Below, piece by piece: positions 8,759 to 16,175 of a DNA stretch of 64,000 bases (its first letter is position 1; every line of letters starts with the position of its first letter). The position numbers and the translations under genes are program-made. Location: positions 62,001 to 126,000 of the forward strand of contig CAJTPN010000003.1 in assembly GCA_910578185.1 (NCBI GenBank), in the 5' to 3' direction. The notes beneath the pieces were generated by a model. That model did no database searches and was not told the DNA's origin. It saw only the letters and a list, made by a program, of their open reading frames with translations. Source of the stretch: an uncultured Acetatifactor sp. (GTDB lineage Bacteria; Bacillota; Clostridia; Lachnospirales; Lachnospiraceae).

Positions 8759-8950
8759 TCACGCTGGTACAAGTGGGATATCCGGCACTATGCATGAATG
8801 GCAAAACCCACCATCCCCTCCATTCCGATAGCTTAGCACGCTTCGTTGCAAAACGATTGGGAACTTCTTTGACGCAGAATTGATAATAAGCATGATAACA
8901 AAGTCAGAGGATTTTTGATTGAAATAGTCAAACAGAGTTATAATCAGCAA
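8759..8950 (-). CDS. Possible third precursor peptide (CHSC motif)
   Basis: An open frame between the protease and rSAM 3. It starts with TTG, 8 bases after an AGGAAG that overlaps the protease stop codon; an internal ATG (residue 20) would give a 44-residue product. The C-terminal part reads KKFPIVLQRSVLSYRNGG then DGGFCHSCIVPDIP. The run V-L-x-Y-R followed by Gly/Asn and a C-x-x-C resembles the V-M-L-Y-R-S-G-E-N-C-N-C of precursor A, and the leader has a KK pair. The position inside the operon and the coupling to the protease stop support it. It could instead be a decayed leftover. Confidence 0.4.
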   Translation of the reverse strand: MLIITLFDYFNQKSSDFVIMLIINSASKKFPIVLQRSVLSYRNGGDGGFCHSCIVPDIPLVPA

Positions 8951-8958
8951 GGCTCTTC

Positions 8959-10806
8959 CTAATTCGCGGAAAAAAAACGAATGACCAGATCCACAAGGTT
9001 TGTCGTCTGCAAGGCTTCTTCCATATCCAACACAGGAACCTGCACTGATTGTATCAACTCCTTTTTAAATGATAAGTAATGCTCATTCTGCACTACGTTC
9101 ACTTTTTGAAACAGTTCCCCCAACACTGGCCGCTTTTCAATCGGATAAATTACAATTGCTATACATTCGCAGTCAATGCAACTTACCACACCATTCAAAG
9201 TACGAATTATATATGAAATTTCATCATGAGGATTTACCATCAATACAAAGGCATCCGGTTTAGTTCCCAATAAGTATTCGTATTGATGTAAAGGAATCGT
9301 GCTGAGATTATAATTGCTGTAAGCAACCGTATTGGATTGTGTCCCCACTAGACAAATATCTACAACTTCCCGGTCAATATCGTGCATCATCTGATTGATC
9401 AAAAGCAAGTTTTCATAGCCGCTTGTTGCCACATTCGACTGATATCCATATGGGAACACGTAATCCATGCCAAAGCAATAGGCAGACGGCTCACTGCCGA
9501 TTTGACCTACCCGGAATCCCATACGGCTCAATTGCTCACGCAAAGACAATTGTATAGTGAATTTTCCTTGTTGAGAGCTTGTTCCGACAACAGCCAATAC
9601 AGGAGAACTAATTTCGTGAAGTTTCCCAAACCGACCCTTTGGTATGTTTTCCGACGTAATATGCGGATAATAGAACCGACTTAAATCTGCTCCCCGAGAA
9701 CGAATCAGTTCTACATATGGCGACAGATCGTCAAACGCATAAAGATTCTTATGATTCAGGCAACATTTATCCACGATTTCCTTCAGTAAGTCTCGCTTAC
9801 ATCTCCAAGATAATTCCCCCATATGACCGGCGATCACGGTATCAAAGGTTTCTGATTGCCAATCAATTGTATCATAATTATTAATCGTCCGATCTACTGT
9901 CTTCTGGTAAGGCAACAGCTTCGCGACAGACTGCCCGATACGCGCCGTATATTTCCAATCGTAAACATTCACAATAGATGACGTCACCTGAGATTCATAC
10001 GCTAAAAGGCTGTGAATTTCCTTATTAAACGGAAGAAGTATCGTCTTTGCTTTATGTAACCACATTGGCGCCTTTTCGACAGGAAGACATGGTTCAAATC
10101 GGCGGCATCCCACCGCTTTCTCCCGCACCTTTTCCCACAGCGCAGGACAATTACCTTCTGTTTTTAATTCAGCAAGCAATACGTTCGTCATATTTGCACA
10201 AGCAAAACTATTTCCACTGATTACTGTATAAGGAGGATTATTCCATGGTACCTTTTGAGTTCCTCCATAAGCCCGGAGATTCACAGGAGAATTCTCCATA
10301 TACTCATACTCTGATTTGTTACGTGCTTTATCTGATGTATCCACGCCAATTACACAATCAAAAAAAGCGGGATAAGAAATCGCCCCTTCATTATCATAAG
10401 CTGCAACCAACAGGCTTCCGGCAGCTGTCAGCTCTTGGCATAAATATTCTAATCGTTCCAGTTGCTCCACTTCATCAAACGCAGTGATCCCAAAGCTCAT
10501 GTTGATCACATCATATGAAATATCGCTTTGACAAACATACGAAAGCGCATCCACTAAGTCGTCTATAGTACATTGATAATCTTCATCAAAAGCCTTCAAA
10601 ATATGTAGTCGGATGTCTGTGTGCCCTCTGGCAATTAATCCAGCGACTGCTGTGCCATGACCGGTCGCATCGATAATATCCCCCAGATTATCCTGCCCAT
10701 GGTATCCTGTCGGCAAAATAGGAACTCTTTGAAACACCTTATGTTCAACAATTCCAGAATCAATAATTAATACGTCCACGATTTTCACCACCATTGATTT
10801 ATGCAA
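8959..10806 (-). CDS. Subtilisin-like (S8) protease fused to a P-loop domain
   Basis: Residues 1 to about 215 are a subtilase: Asp12 in VLIIDSG, His46 in TGHGTAVAG, oxyanion Asn135 and Ser196 in ISGNSFACANM (numbered from the ATG at 10794). There is no signal peptide or propeptide; the chain begins straight at the catalytic Asp strand, so it is probably cytosolic. Residues about 300-600 form a second domain with a nucleotide-binding-like loop (GTSSQQGKFT) that recalls DUF1611-type proteins and a 'peptide maturation system' family of clostridial Cys-rich peptide clusters. The likely role is leader removal from the precursors, since the transporters lack C39 domains. The start is either TTG at 10806 (GAGGG 9 bases upstream) or ATG at 10794. 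Confidence 0.85.
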   Translation of the reverse strand: MHKSMVVKIVDVLIIDSGIVEHKVFQRVPILPTGYHGQDNLGDIIDATGHGTAVAGLIARGHTDIRLHILKAFDEDYQCTIDDLVDALSYVCQSDISYDVINMSFGITAFDEVEQLERLEYLCQELTAAGSLLVAAYDNEGAISYPAFFDCVIGVDTSDKARNKSEYEYMENSPVNLRAYGGTQKVPWNNPPYTVISGNSFACANMTNVLLAELKTEGNCPALWEKVREKAVGCRRFEPCLPVEKAPMWLHKAKTILLPFNKEIHSLLAYESQVTSSIVNVYDWKYTARIGQSVAKLLPYQKTVDRTINNYDTIDWQSETFDTVIAGHMGELSWRCKRDLLKEIVDKCCLNHKNLYAFDDLSPYVELIRSRGADLSRFYYPHITSENIPKGRFGKLHEISSPVLAVVGTSSQQGKFTIQLSLREQLSRMGFRVGQIGSEPSAYCFGMDYVFPYGYQSNVATSGYENLLLINQMMHDIDREVVDICLVGTQSNTVAYSNYNLSTIPLHQYEYLLGTKPDAFVLMVNPHDEISYIIRTLNGVVSCIDCECIAIVIYPIEKRPVLGELFQKVNVVQNEHYLSFKKELIQSVQVPVLDMEEALQTTNLVDLVIRFFSAN

Positions 10807-10807
10807 G

Positions 10808-10838
10808 CTGCGACGCCCTCAGAAAGAAGGCGTCACAG
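10808..10838 (-). promoter_or_regulatory. Hairpin between precursor A and the protease
   Basis: On the minus strand CTGTGACGCC (10838-10829) pairs with GGCGTCGCAG (10817-10808), 10 pairs with one U-G. It lies 11 bases after the precursor A stop and covers most of the GAGGGCG that could serve as the protease ribosome site. No U-tract follows. It may stabilise the precursor message or lower protease translation. Confidence 0.5.
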
Positions 10839-10849
10839 TTGGGAACAAT

Positions 10850-10933
10850 CTACCAACAGCAATTGCAGTTTTCCCCTGAGCGATACAACATAACCTTATT
10901 ACGTTTTACCTTTTTGGCCGGTTTCTTCAGCAT
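10850..10933 (-). CDS. Precursor peptide A (27 aa, C-terminal GENCNCCW)
   Basis: First gene of the peptide operon. The second of two adjacent ATGs (10933; the other is 10936) is preferred because AGGAGG is 7 bases upstream. The product is MLKKPAKKVKRNKVMLYRSG followed by ENCNCCW and TAG. The leader is strongly basic (eight Lys/Arg in the first 13 residues), and the C-terminal core shares ENCNCC with precursor B at the other end of the maturation genes. No other Cys is present. The small size, strong ribosome site, first place in the operon and downstream hairpin are all typical of a peptide natural-product precursor. It does not match a precursor family that I can name. Confidence 0.78.
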   Translation of the reverse strand: MLKKPAKKVKRNKVMLYRSGENCNCCW

Positions 10934-10988
10934 CATTTTCCCTCCTTTTTATGGTTTTATTTTTTACAGGAAATCGCTTCCATGCAGA

Positions 10989-11036
10989 TTAACTGTAAAA
11001 TTCAATATAGCATCTATCTATTCCTAATAAAGGCAT
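10989..11036 (-). CDS. Possible leader uORF (15 aa)
   Basis: In the long 5' leader of the peptide operon, GAGGAG followed 5 bases later by ATG opens a 15-codon frame (MPLLGIDRCYIEFYS). It ends 53 bases before the precursor A start. It may be chance, a leader peptide, or an old precursor remnant. The rest of 10937-11238 is the divergent promoter region. Confidence 0.2.
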   Translation of the reverse strand: MPLLGIDRCYIEFYS

Positions 11037-11128
11037 CGTTGCTCCTCAGATTTGATAATATTAGTCTTCTTTAGACAGTAATTACCTGTAAACTTTCCTC
11101 AAAGTTATTTCTCTTAAATTATATGGTT

Positions 11129-11157
11129 AATATAACACGACGTATTAATCTTGTCAA
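11129..11157 (-). promoter_or_regulatory. Promoter of the peptide operon
   Basis: On the minus strand TTGACA (11157-11152), a 17-base spacer and TATATT (11134-11129). This is a near-consensus sigma-A promoter and would give a leader of about 185 bases before precursor A. Its -35 box forms one arm of an inverted repeat with the -35 box of the divergent padR promoter. Confidence 0.65.
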
Positions 11158-11179
11158 CAATATATTTTTATATATAGTA

Positions 11180-11208
11180 TTGACATTGATATATAATATA
11201 TATATATT
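11180..11208 (+). promoter_or_regulatory. Promoter of padR, divergent
   Basis: TTGACA (11180-11185), 17-base spacer, TATATT (11203-11208), 30 bases before the padR ATG. The two -35 boxes lie back to back: TGTCAACAATATA (11152-11164) and TATAGTATTGACA (11173-11185) form an imperfect inverted repeat, a plausible operator for PadR acting on both promoters. Confidence 0.6.
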
Positions 11209-11238
11209 AAATGAAAAACATATCAACAGGAGAAATCA

Positions 11239-11589
11239 ATGGCATTATCAGAGGGAATCAAAAGAGGCACGGTTGAACTTTTGATTTTAACAATACTGCA
11301 AGATCAGGATATGTATGGCTATCAGCTCTCGCAGGAACTGGCAAACCGCAGCAAGGGGCTGTACACACTTCAGGAAAGTTCTATGTACCCTACCCTCTAC
11401 CGCTTAGTCGAAAAAGGAGTGATTTCCGATCGTCAGGAGAAGGTTGGGAAAAGACGTATACGAGTTTATTACCACCTGGAGAATGCCGGAATAATTTACT
11501 TGGAAACATTACGAAAAGAATACTGCTCGATATGCCGAGGGGTGCTTTACATTTTAGGCATTGAGAACATCAAAGAACTGGAGGAATAA
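11239..11589 (+). CDS. PadR-family transcriptional regulator
   Basis: A 116-residue winged-helix repressor of the PadR family. Residues 8-80 have the usual pattern: KRGTVELLILTIL, DMYGYQLSQEL, ESSMYPTLYRLVEKG and GKRRIRVYYHLE. A dimerising helix follows. AGGAG 7 bases upstream sets the ATG. It is divergent from the peptide operon and followed by a HAAS-domain membrane protein and an exported protein, a common PadR-DUF1700 arrangement. It probably represses its own promoter and, given the shared intergenic region, perhaps the peptide operon. Confidence 0.9.
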   Translation: MALSEGIKRGTVELLILTILQDQDMYGYQLSQELANRSKGLYTLQESSMYPTLYRLVEKGVISDRQEKVGKRRIRVYYHLENAGIIYLETLRKEYCSICRGVLYILGIENIKELEE

Positions 11590-11593
11590 TAAG

Positions 11594-11977
11594 ATGACTC
11601 AGGAAAAGATAATTTCATGCTACTTAAGGCAGGTGAAAAGAAACTGCCCTTTTTCTTTCCGAAAAAGACTAATTGCAGACCTTAGAAGCCATCTTATTGA
11701 TTACTTTGATGATAATCCGTGCAATACCTTTGAAGATATCACAAATCATCTAGGGCCACCTGAAAAATTTGCAGATGAGTATCTCTTGGTCATGGATGAA
11801 ATTACCAGAAAGAAAGCCCTGCAAAAAGCCCGATGGACCAAACGGAGCGTCCTGGCCGGAATTTCCGCCATTGTACTTATCATTGCAGTAACTGCAGTTT
11901 GGATGCTTGTTGAAATTTCTCAAAAGAGAGTATACCATTCTTATGAATATATTACCCAAGATAACATTGAAAATTGA
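11594..11977 (+). CDS. HAAS-type (DUF1700-like) membrane protein
   Basis: 127 residues from MTQEKIISCYL; GGAGG at the end of padR lies 9 bases upstream. The N-terminal 75 residues are soluble, with the helical HAAS pattern (RKRLIADLRSHLIDYF followed by a FEDITNHLGPPEKFADEYL motif). A single membrane segment follows near residues 90-112, then a short tail. HAAS proteins are usual partners of PadR regulators and are thought to sense or modulate envelope signals. It is coupled to padR (4 bases between stop and start). Confidence 0.8.
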   Translation: MTQEKIISCYLRQVKRNCPFSFRKRLIADLRSHLIDYFDDNPCNTFEDITNHLGPPEKFADEYLLVMDEITRKKALQKARWTKRSVLAGISAIVLIIAVTAVWMLVEISQKRVYHSYEYITQDNIEN

Positions 11978-11992
11978 TTGGAGGACAAATTT

Positions 11993-12493
11993 ATGAAGAA
12001 ACTTCTTACACTGTTAATGACAGCCGCCTTGCTGACCGCCAGTTTTACATACGCTTCTCTTTCTGCCCACGCTGCAGCAAGTGACTCCGTCCATGAAACA
12101 ATTATCAGCAAGACCACCGAATATTTTGAAGACGGAAGTTCTATCACTATTATTGTTTCAGAGGAATCAACTGCGCTGACGCATGCATCCGAATATTCAA
12201 AGTCCGGTTCAAAACATTACGTCTTTACCGACAAAGATAATAATGAACTCTGGCGTTTTACCGTTCATGGGACGTTTACGGTTAATCATGGCATAAGCGC
12301 CACCTGTACAGAAGATTCCTACGACATTGACATTTCCAACAGTGCATGGCATAATGAATCAGCTTCAACGTACCATTCCGGGAATCAAGCGATAGGAGAT
12401 GCTGTCTTTATAGAAAAAATATTATTTATCACCACCTTTACCCAGGATTGCAATGTTGTCTTATCCTGCGACAGCAACGGGAATCTGTCATAA
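11993..12493 (+). CDS. Exported protein of unknown function
   Basis: 166 residues from MKKLLTLLMT, with GGAGG 7 bases upstream; it begins 15 bases after the HAAS gene. A clear signal peptide (two Lys, then a hydrophobic stretch ending at AHAAA near residue 29) predicts secretion. The mature part is rich in Ser, Thr, Asp and His and lacks recognisable domains; it looks beta-rich. It ends at a TAA just before a stretch without genes. As the third gene of the padR unit it could be a secreted immunity or sensor protein, but nothing in the sequence proves this. Confidence 0.7.
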   Translation: MKKLLTLLMTAALLTASFTYASLSAHAAASDSVHETIISKTTEYFEDGSSITIIVSEESTALTHASEYSKSGSKHYVFTDKDNNELWRFTVHGTFTVNHGISATCTEDSYDIDISNSAWHNESASTYHSGNQAIGDAVFIEKILFITTFTQDCNVVLSCDSNGNLS

Positions 12494-12992
12494 TTTCCTA
12501 AAAAAACAGACAGGGTAATGTGATATTTTCAAAATATAAGAACTTCGGCACCCCATTCCTTTAGAAATATCCTCCCTACAGGCTCTGTTTTTGGCATAGC
12601 GCCAATCTCATCTGCAACAGAGAAATCTATCTGTAGCACTGCTGAGGAAAGACTCTGCAAAGTATTATGTACTGTCTTTCTCCAGCAGTGTTTTAATATT
12701 TGCCTCTGGGAAATCCGCTCTCTCGTTGTTTCCACCTTTACACAAAATTTGAAACGATCACACGGATTTGGGGCAAAACCGCAACTCTTTGATTTTACTT
12801 CAACTGCGTTTATTGAACCATTGATAAATAAATCTAATAGTTCTTCTGCTGCTGGTTGGCTAGACCTTCACAGACAGGATTCACACCTATTAGGTTAATT
12901 GCCGTCTGCTGGACGCACAACTGAAAGTTATCTCTCTCTTTCCGTTTTCGCAATTTGATGAATAATCTCAGAACCCCCTTCCGAATCTGATT
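12494..12992. other. Gene-free degraded stretch
   Basis: No convincing gene. A 68-codon minus-strand frame (12529-12735) has no family that I recognise and no strong ribosome site. The stretch begins a zone of broken genes that runs to about 18 kb. Confidence 0.5.
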
Positions 12993-13331
12993 CTAACTCG
13001 AAAATTCCTTCAACATTTTTTTAGAGGAAGAAGTCATGGAAAATGTATCCGCTTCACAATCAAAACTAAATTTTTTATCAGAATGTATTCCCTGCTTTTC
13101 TATAAATTCAGATGCAACTTTTTCCCAATCATATCCATTTCCTAACATATTATTCTTTGCAAAGCAATCGCAGTTTAATAAACCGGCATCCAAACTTAAT
13201 GTATATCTTCCCGGCTCTGACAACCATCTAAACGGGACAATCATTTCCTTTAGCTTTTTATCCGCATCTCTTGGTTTTGGAAATTCCGATATCCGCTCAT
13301 CAACTATCTGCTCATAATCCAGTTCTACTCC
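12993..13331 (-). pseudogene. Immunity-protein (Imm51-like) remnant
   Basis: The frame contains EMIVPFRWLSEPGRYTLSLD, LLNCDCFAKNNMLGNGYDWE and a FDCEADTFSM motif, which I associate with the Imm51 family of polymorphic-toxin immunity proteins. It is open from 13331 down to the stop at 12993, but there is an in-frame TAA at 13332-13334 and the C-terminus stops after KEFSS, earlier than expected. A further 12 codons upstream (ending VLEE) belong to another broken frame. Related immunity-like genes follow at 13541-14283. Confidence 0.5.
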
Positions 13332-13540
13332 TTATTCTTCAAGCACTGAACGAATCTTAACTTCCAAATCTGTACGAGAATGCATAACCCAGTAAGGTAT
13401 TCCGGCTTCTTTCAATTCAATACATTGTTTTTCTTCCTTTTCGGAAAAGTGTTCCTACTGCATAAAGCCTTAGGCATCATGCATATTTCTGCATTAAATT
13501 ACTGGTTTTGGACTGTTTTTACGTCTCCGTAAACCGGAAA

Positions 13541-14092
13541 TTATATGATTTGCTTTCCGTTAAAATCTATTTCATAATAGTTGTCCTCAAAGTCGTACAG
13601 GCAAATTGAGTTTTCGCGTATGGTAATTGGATCTCTGTTTGAAATAGAAACAAATATATCCCTTCCGGAAAATGACCATTGTTTTTCCAAATCAGAATTC
13701 AGCATGATTATTTCAATTTCGCCATGTATAATATACCCCTTGTTGATTTTATAAATTGCAAAGTTACAACCAAAACAGTCAAGCAAGACATGGCGAACAA
13801 TAGTGCCATTGGTAATTTTTATCCGGGTTATCATGTCATCTTGCAGAATTGTAAGGATATCATCTTCCAGAATGGCGCAATCCGAATCATAGGAATAGTA
13901 CGGCCCAACCAACGCTATTTGATAATCCCCTGAATATAAACCAATATGAATTGCCAGTGTTTTTGAGAAATCGTTACGCCCATAATCTCCCGGATTCAGT
14001 GTTACATCATAGTGGCGATTATCTGCGGAATCAACGGTATAAGTTTCATCAATATTGATTTCAATGTGACATATTTCATTCTGTAAAATCAT
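13541..14092 (-). CDS. Hypothetical protein next to immunity genes
   Basis: A 183-residue acidic soluble protein with many Ile, Asp and Tyr; no family recognised. The ATG overlaps the stop of the upstream Imm26-like gene as ATGA, so the two are coupled. It looks mainly beta-stranded. Placed among immunity-like remnants, it may itself be an immunity protein against a contact-dependent or secreted toxin, but no toxin gene is visible in the window. Confidence 0.55.
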   Translation of the reverse strand: MILQNEICHIEINIDETYTVDSADNRHYDVTLNPGDYGRNDFSKTLAIHIGLYSGDYQIALVGPYYSYDSDCAILEDDILTILQDDMITRIKITNGTIVRHVLLDCFGCNFAIYKINKGYIIHGEIEIIMLNSDLEKQWSFSGRDIFVSISNRDPITIRENSICLYDFEDNYYEIDFNGKQII

Positions 14093-14283
14093 GGAAACAC
14101 CTCTATCAAATCTACATTTCCCACCTGTATTTCAATCAATCTGCCAAAAGCATAAATATCATTTATGCAAAATTTATATTTGCTATAATCAAGCGTATAA
14201 TCATCATCATTAGATGGTAAAAAAAGAGGAATTATAAAAATATCCCCCAAATTAACCTCTATTGTCTTTTTTCCCACAATCAA
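14089..14283 (-). CDS. Short Imm26-like immunity protein
   Basis: 64 residues containing EVNLGDIFIIPLFLP and a DIYAFGRLIEIQVG pattern, the typical N-terminal GDIF-IPL then YAFGR signature of the Imm26 family. Family members are usually about twice as long, so this is a short or truncated form. It is coupled to the next gene by an ATGA overlap. The group II intron remnant lies directly upstream and may have removed the promoter. Confidence 0.5.
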   Translation of the reverse strand: MIVGKKTIEVNLGDIFIIPLFLPSNDDDYTLDYSKYKFCINDIYAFGRLIEIQVGNVDLIEVFP

Positions 14284-14284
14284 A

Positions 14285-14540
14285 CCTCCTTATCAGTCGA
14301 GTAGACAAGCACCTCACGATACTTGCCCCTCACAGAACCGTGCATGCGGCTTTCCCGCACACGGCTCTTCATAATATCATTTACAGTTTCAAAATAAGCT
14401 GACATCAACCTGCCCTCATCCATCACTCCCGCTTTCAGGTATTTTCCCACCAGCCAAAGTATGTTCGGGGCTTTAATGTATAGATTCAGATATTTCGTAA
14501 TCCAGTTCTGCTTCACTATTCGCCCTTCGTCTAGGCGCAC
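14285..14540 (-). mobile_element. Group II intron remnant (RT fragment plus 3' RNA end)
   Basis: On the minus strand the frame begins near MRLDEGRIVKQ and contains WLVGKYLKAGVMDEGRL, a piece of the reverse-transcriptase domain of group II intron proteins. It then jumps to GAGCCGTGTGCGGGAAAGCC and GCATGCACGGTTCTGTGAGG, the domain V region of bacterial group II introns, ending near CTTGTCTACTCGAC. Most of the maturase is missing, so this is an internally deleted, inactive copy. Confidence 0.7.
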
Positions 14541-15062
14541 AATTCCGATTGTGATCTGATGATTTTTAAGGGAAATATTAGCTGTTATATTTGTTTATTA
14601 AAATCTCCACTAACCGTTGAAAACACTAAGTTTATCGCAGGTAAGCCTTCCCTTACAGTTTCCTTATATTATATCTTCCCAAAGAACATTACGAGCCCTG
14701 ATAAGCGAAAAAATGAGGGAAACAAAATCACATAAAACATTATAACACAAAATATACGGGAATTGGTAAACTGATTGAAATGCCCATAACAGCATTGACG
14801 TATACACCTATGCAGGTTACTTTTTACGGATAGACTGCAATAAAGCAGAGGAAGGATTGAAAACTGCCCCTGCTCTGAATGTGCCTTAAATGCTTTGGCA
14901 ATAGATGAGCCACTTGATATATGCAATCCATCGATATATCGATGAATTTGCTCTATCTTGAGGGAAATATGTAGATGTGGGTGGCTGCGGAAGCTTCTCT
15001 GGAATTATGGTAAAATATCACTTAATGCAACCTTCCCCACAGCACAACTGTGGGAAGGAAAA
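14541..15062. other. Gene-free stretch
   Basis: AT-rich DNA with no recognisable gene. An 85-codon minus-strand frame at 14669-14926 has no family match that I know and no clear ribosome site. A short repeat, CGATATATCGATG near 14932-14944, is the only visible structure. Confidence 0.5.
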
Positions 15063-15557
15063 TCAATCAACAATTACTTGCTGAAAATTATTTGTCCAAT
15101 CAATAATTACGCGTTTATCGTATTTATTAATATTATCAGGTAAATTTGTTTTATCAAAAAATCTGTGTTCCAGTGCTTCTTCTGTATTATTTTGTATTTC
15201 CCCACTATATACAGTTGTCTTAAAAACAATACCTGTACCATAGCAAATATCCCCATTCGGATAAACGATAATTCCATCTTCCCCTGAATAAATACCAAAT
15301 AATGTCAGTTCTTCTATTTCAATTCCTGCTTCCTCAAATGCTTCTCTTTTTACTACTTCAATAAATTTCTCCCCAATCTCCATAGAACCGCCAATGAGTG
15401 CCCAAAGTCCATTATCTTGTCGCTTTTGAAGCAATATTTCCCCCTTGTCATTTTCAATAATAACTCCGCAGCTTATTACCATAAGAGGCGCATGTCCTAC
15501 ATCTTTACGCATCTCCGTTATATAATTTCCTCTATATCTTTCTATAATATCTTTCAT
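15063..15557 (-). CDS. Nudix hydrolase
   Basis: About 164 residues from MKDIIERYRG (15557; a start at 15569 is also possible). The Nudix box is intact: GGSMEIGEK, then VVKREAFEEAGIE, giving the REUXEEXGU helix near residue 75. A typical ADP-ribose or nucleotide-derivative pyrophosphatase layout; the substrate cannot be told from sequence. The N-terminal RxGN and VGHAPL segment is common in small clostridial Nudix proteins. It stands alone among broken genes but is itself intact. Confidence 0.85.
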   Translation of the reverse strand: MKDIIERYRGNYITEMRKDVGHAPLMVISCGVIIENDKGEILLQKRQDNGLWALIGGSMEIGEKFIEVVKREAFEEAGIEIEELTLFGIYSGEDGIIVYPNGDICYGTGIVFKTTVYSGEIQNNTEEALEHRFFDKTNLPDNINKYDKRVIIDWTNNFQQVIVD

Positions 15558-15621
15558 ATCAATAACCATTCCTTTACGTTATTTGAAAATCCCACATCAT
15601 AATTTCGCTTGCCACATCCAA

Positions 15622-15801
15622 TTATACGGATTGAATCAAGTCGTTCATTTCTTTAATATATAAGCCAACATTTTGTGGCGAGTGTGCATCATGCACTATA
15701 ACATTGTAATGACATATTTCTTTTTACAGCATATTCAATAAACTGTTCTATCCATTCTATTGAATAATTGCCTTTTCCAGATGAACATGCGCGTCAATCA
15801 T
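15622..15801 (-). pseudogene. PHP-domain phosphoesterase remnant
   Basis: Starts with ATG GTG-less MIDAHVHLEKGNYS-type sequence, the HxH metal motif of PHP phosphoesterases (histidinol-phosphatase-like), and after a frameshift and internal deletion ends with HDAHSPQNVG and a short helix. Only about 60 of some 250 codons remain. The ATG overlaps the stop of the upstream remnant. Confidence 0.5.
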
Positions 15802-15991
15802 GCAGGATTTCCTCCTTCCATGCCGCAATCTGTGAAAATAATTCTCTTGGCAACTGCCAGATAATCACTCTGTAAGTCCCATCTTGCACAATCTGCCGAA
15901 ATTTGATACATTCCTGAATTTCAGATACAAGGCTTCGTCCGGTTTGGTTTATTTTACTAATAATATTCTTCTGTCGTTCTTCCATAAACAT
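15794..15991 (-). pseudogene. DeoR-like regulator N-terminus fused to an unknown tail
   Basis: Starting at MFMEERQKNII (GAGG 8 bases upstream), the first 25 residues look like the winged-helix start of a DeoR-family repressor. The frame then switches to an unrelated segment (FRQIVQDGTYRVIIWQLPRE) that could be the end of another enzyme. This suggests a deletion joining two genes. It overlaps the PHP remnant. Confidence 0.35.
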
Positions 15992-16175
15992 AATAAATAC
16001 CTCGATTTGATATTTTTGCTTGTTTTTACTTGTTTGCATTTTATTATACTTGTTTATTCACGATTATACAAGTCTTATTAAAAAATATCGTGAAAAAATA
16101 AGGAATAACATTTTACGCGTTTTCAAATATTAACCTTATTGAAAATCAATTGTAAAATGCTATTCCTCACCTAAA

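Noticed and set aside
1342..11157. Assignment to lanthipeptide, lasso peptide or thiopeptide class
   Set aside because: No LanB/LanM/LanC, asparagine-synthetase-like lasso cyclase or YcaO gene is present; only radical SAM enzymes are available as modifying enzymes.
14669..14926. 85-codon minus-strand frame as a gene
   Set aside because: No ribosome site, no family, in a degraded zone; could be chance.
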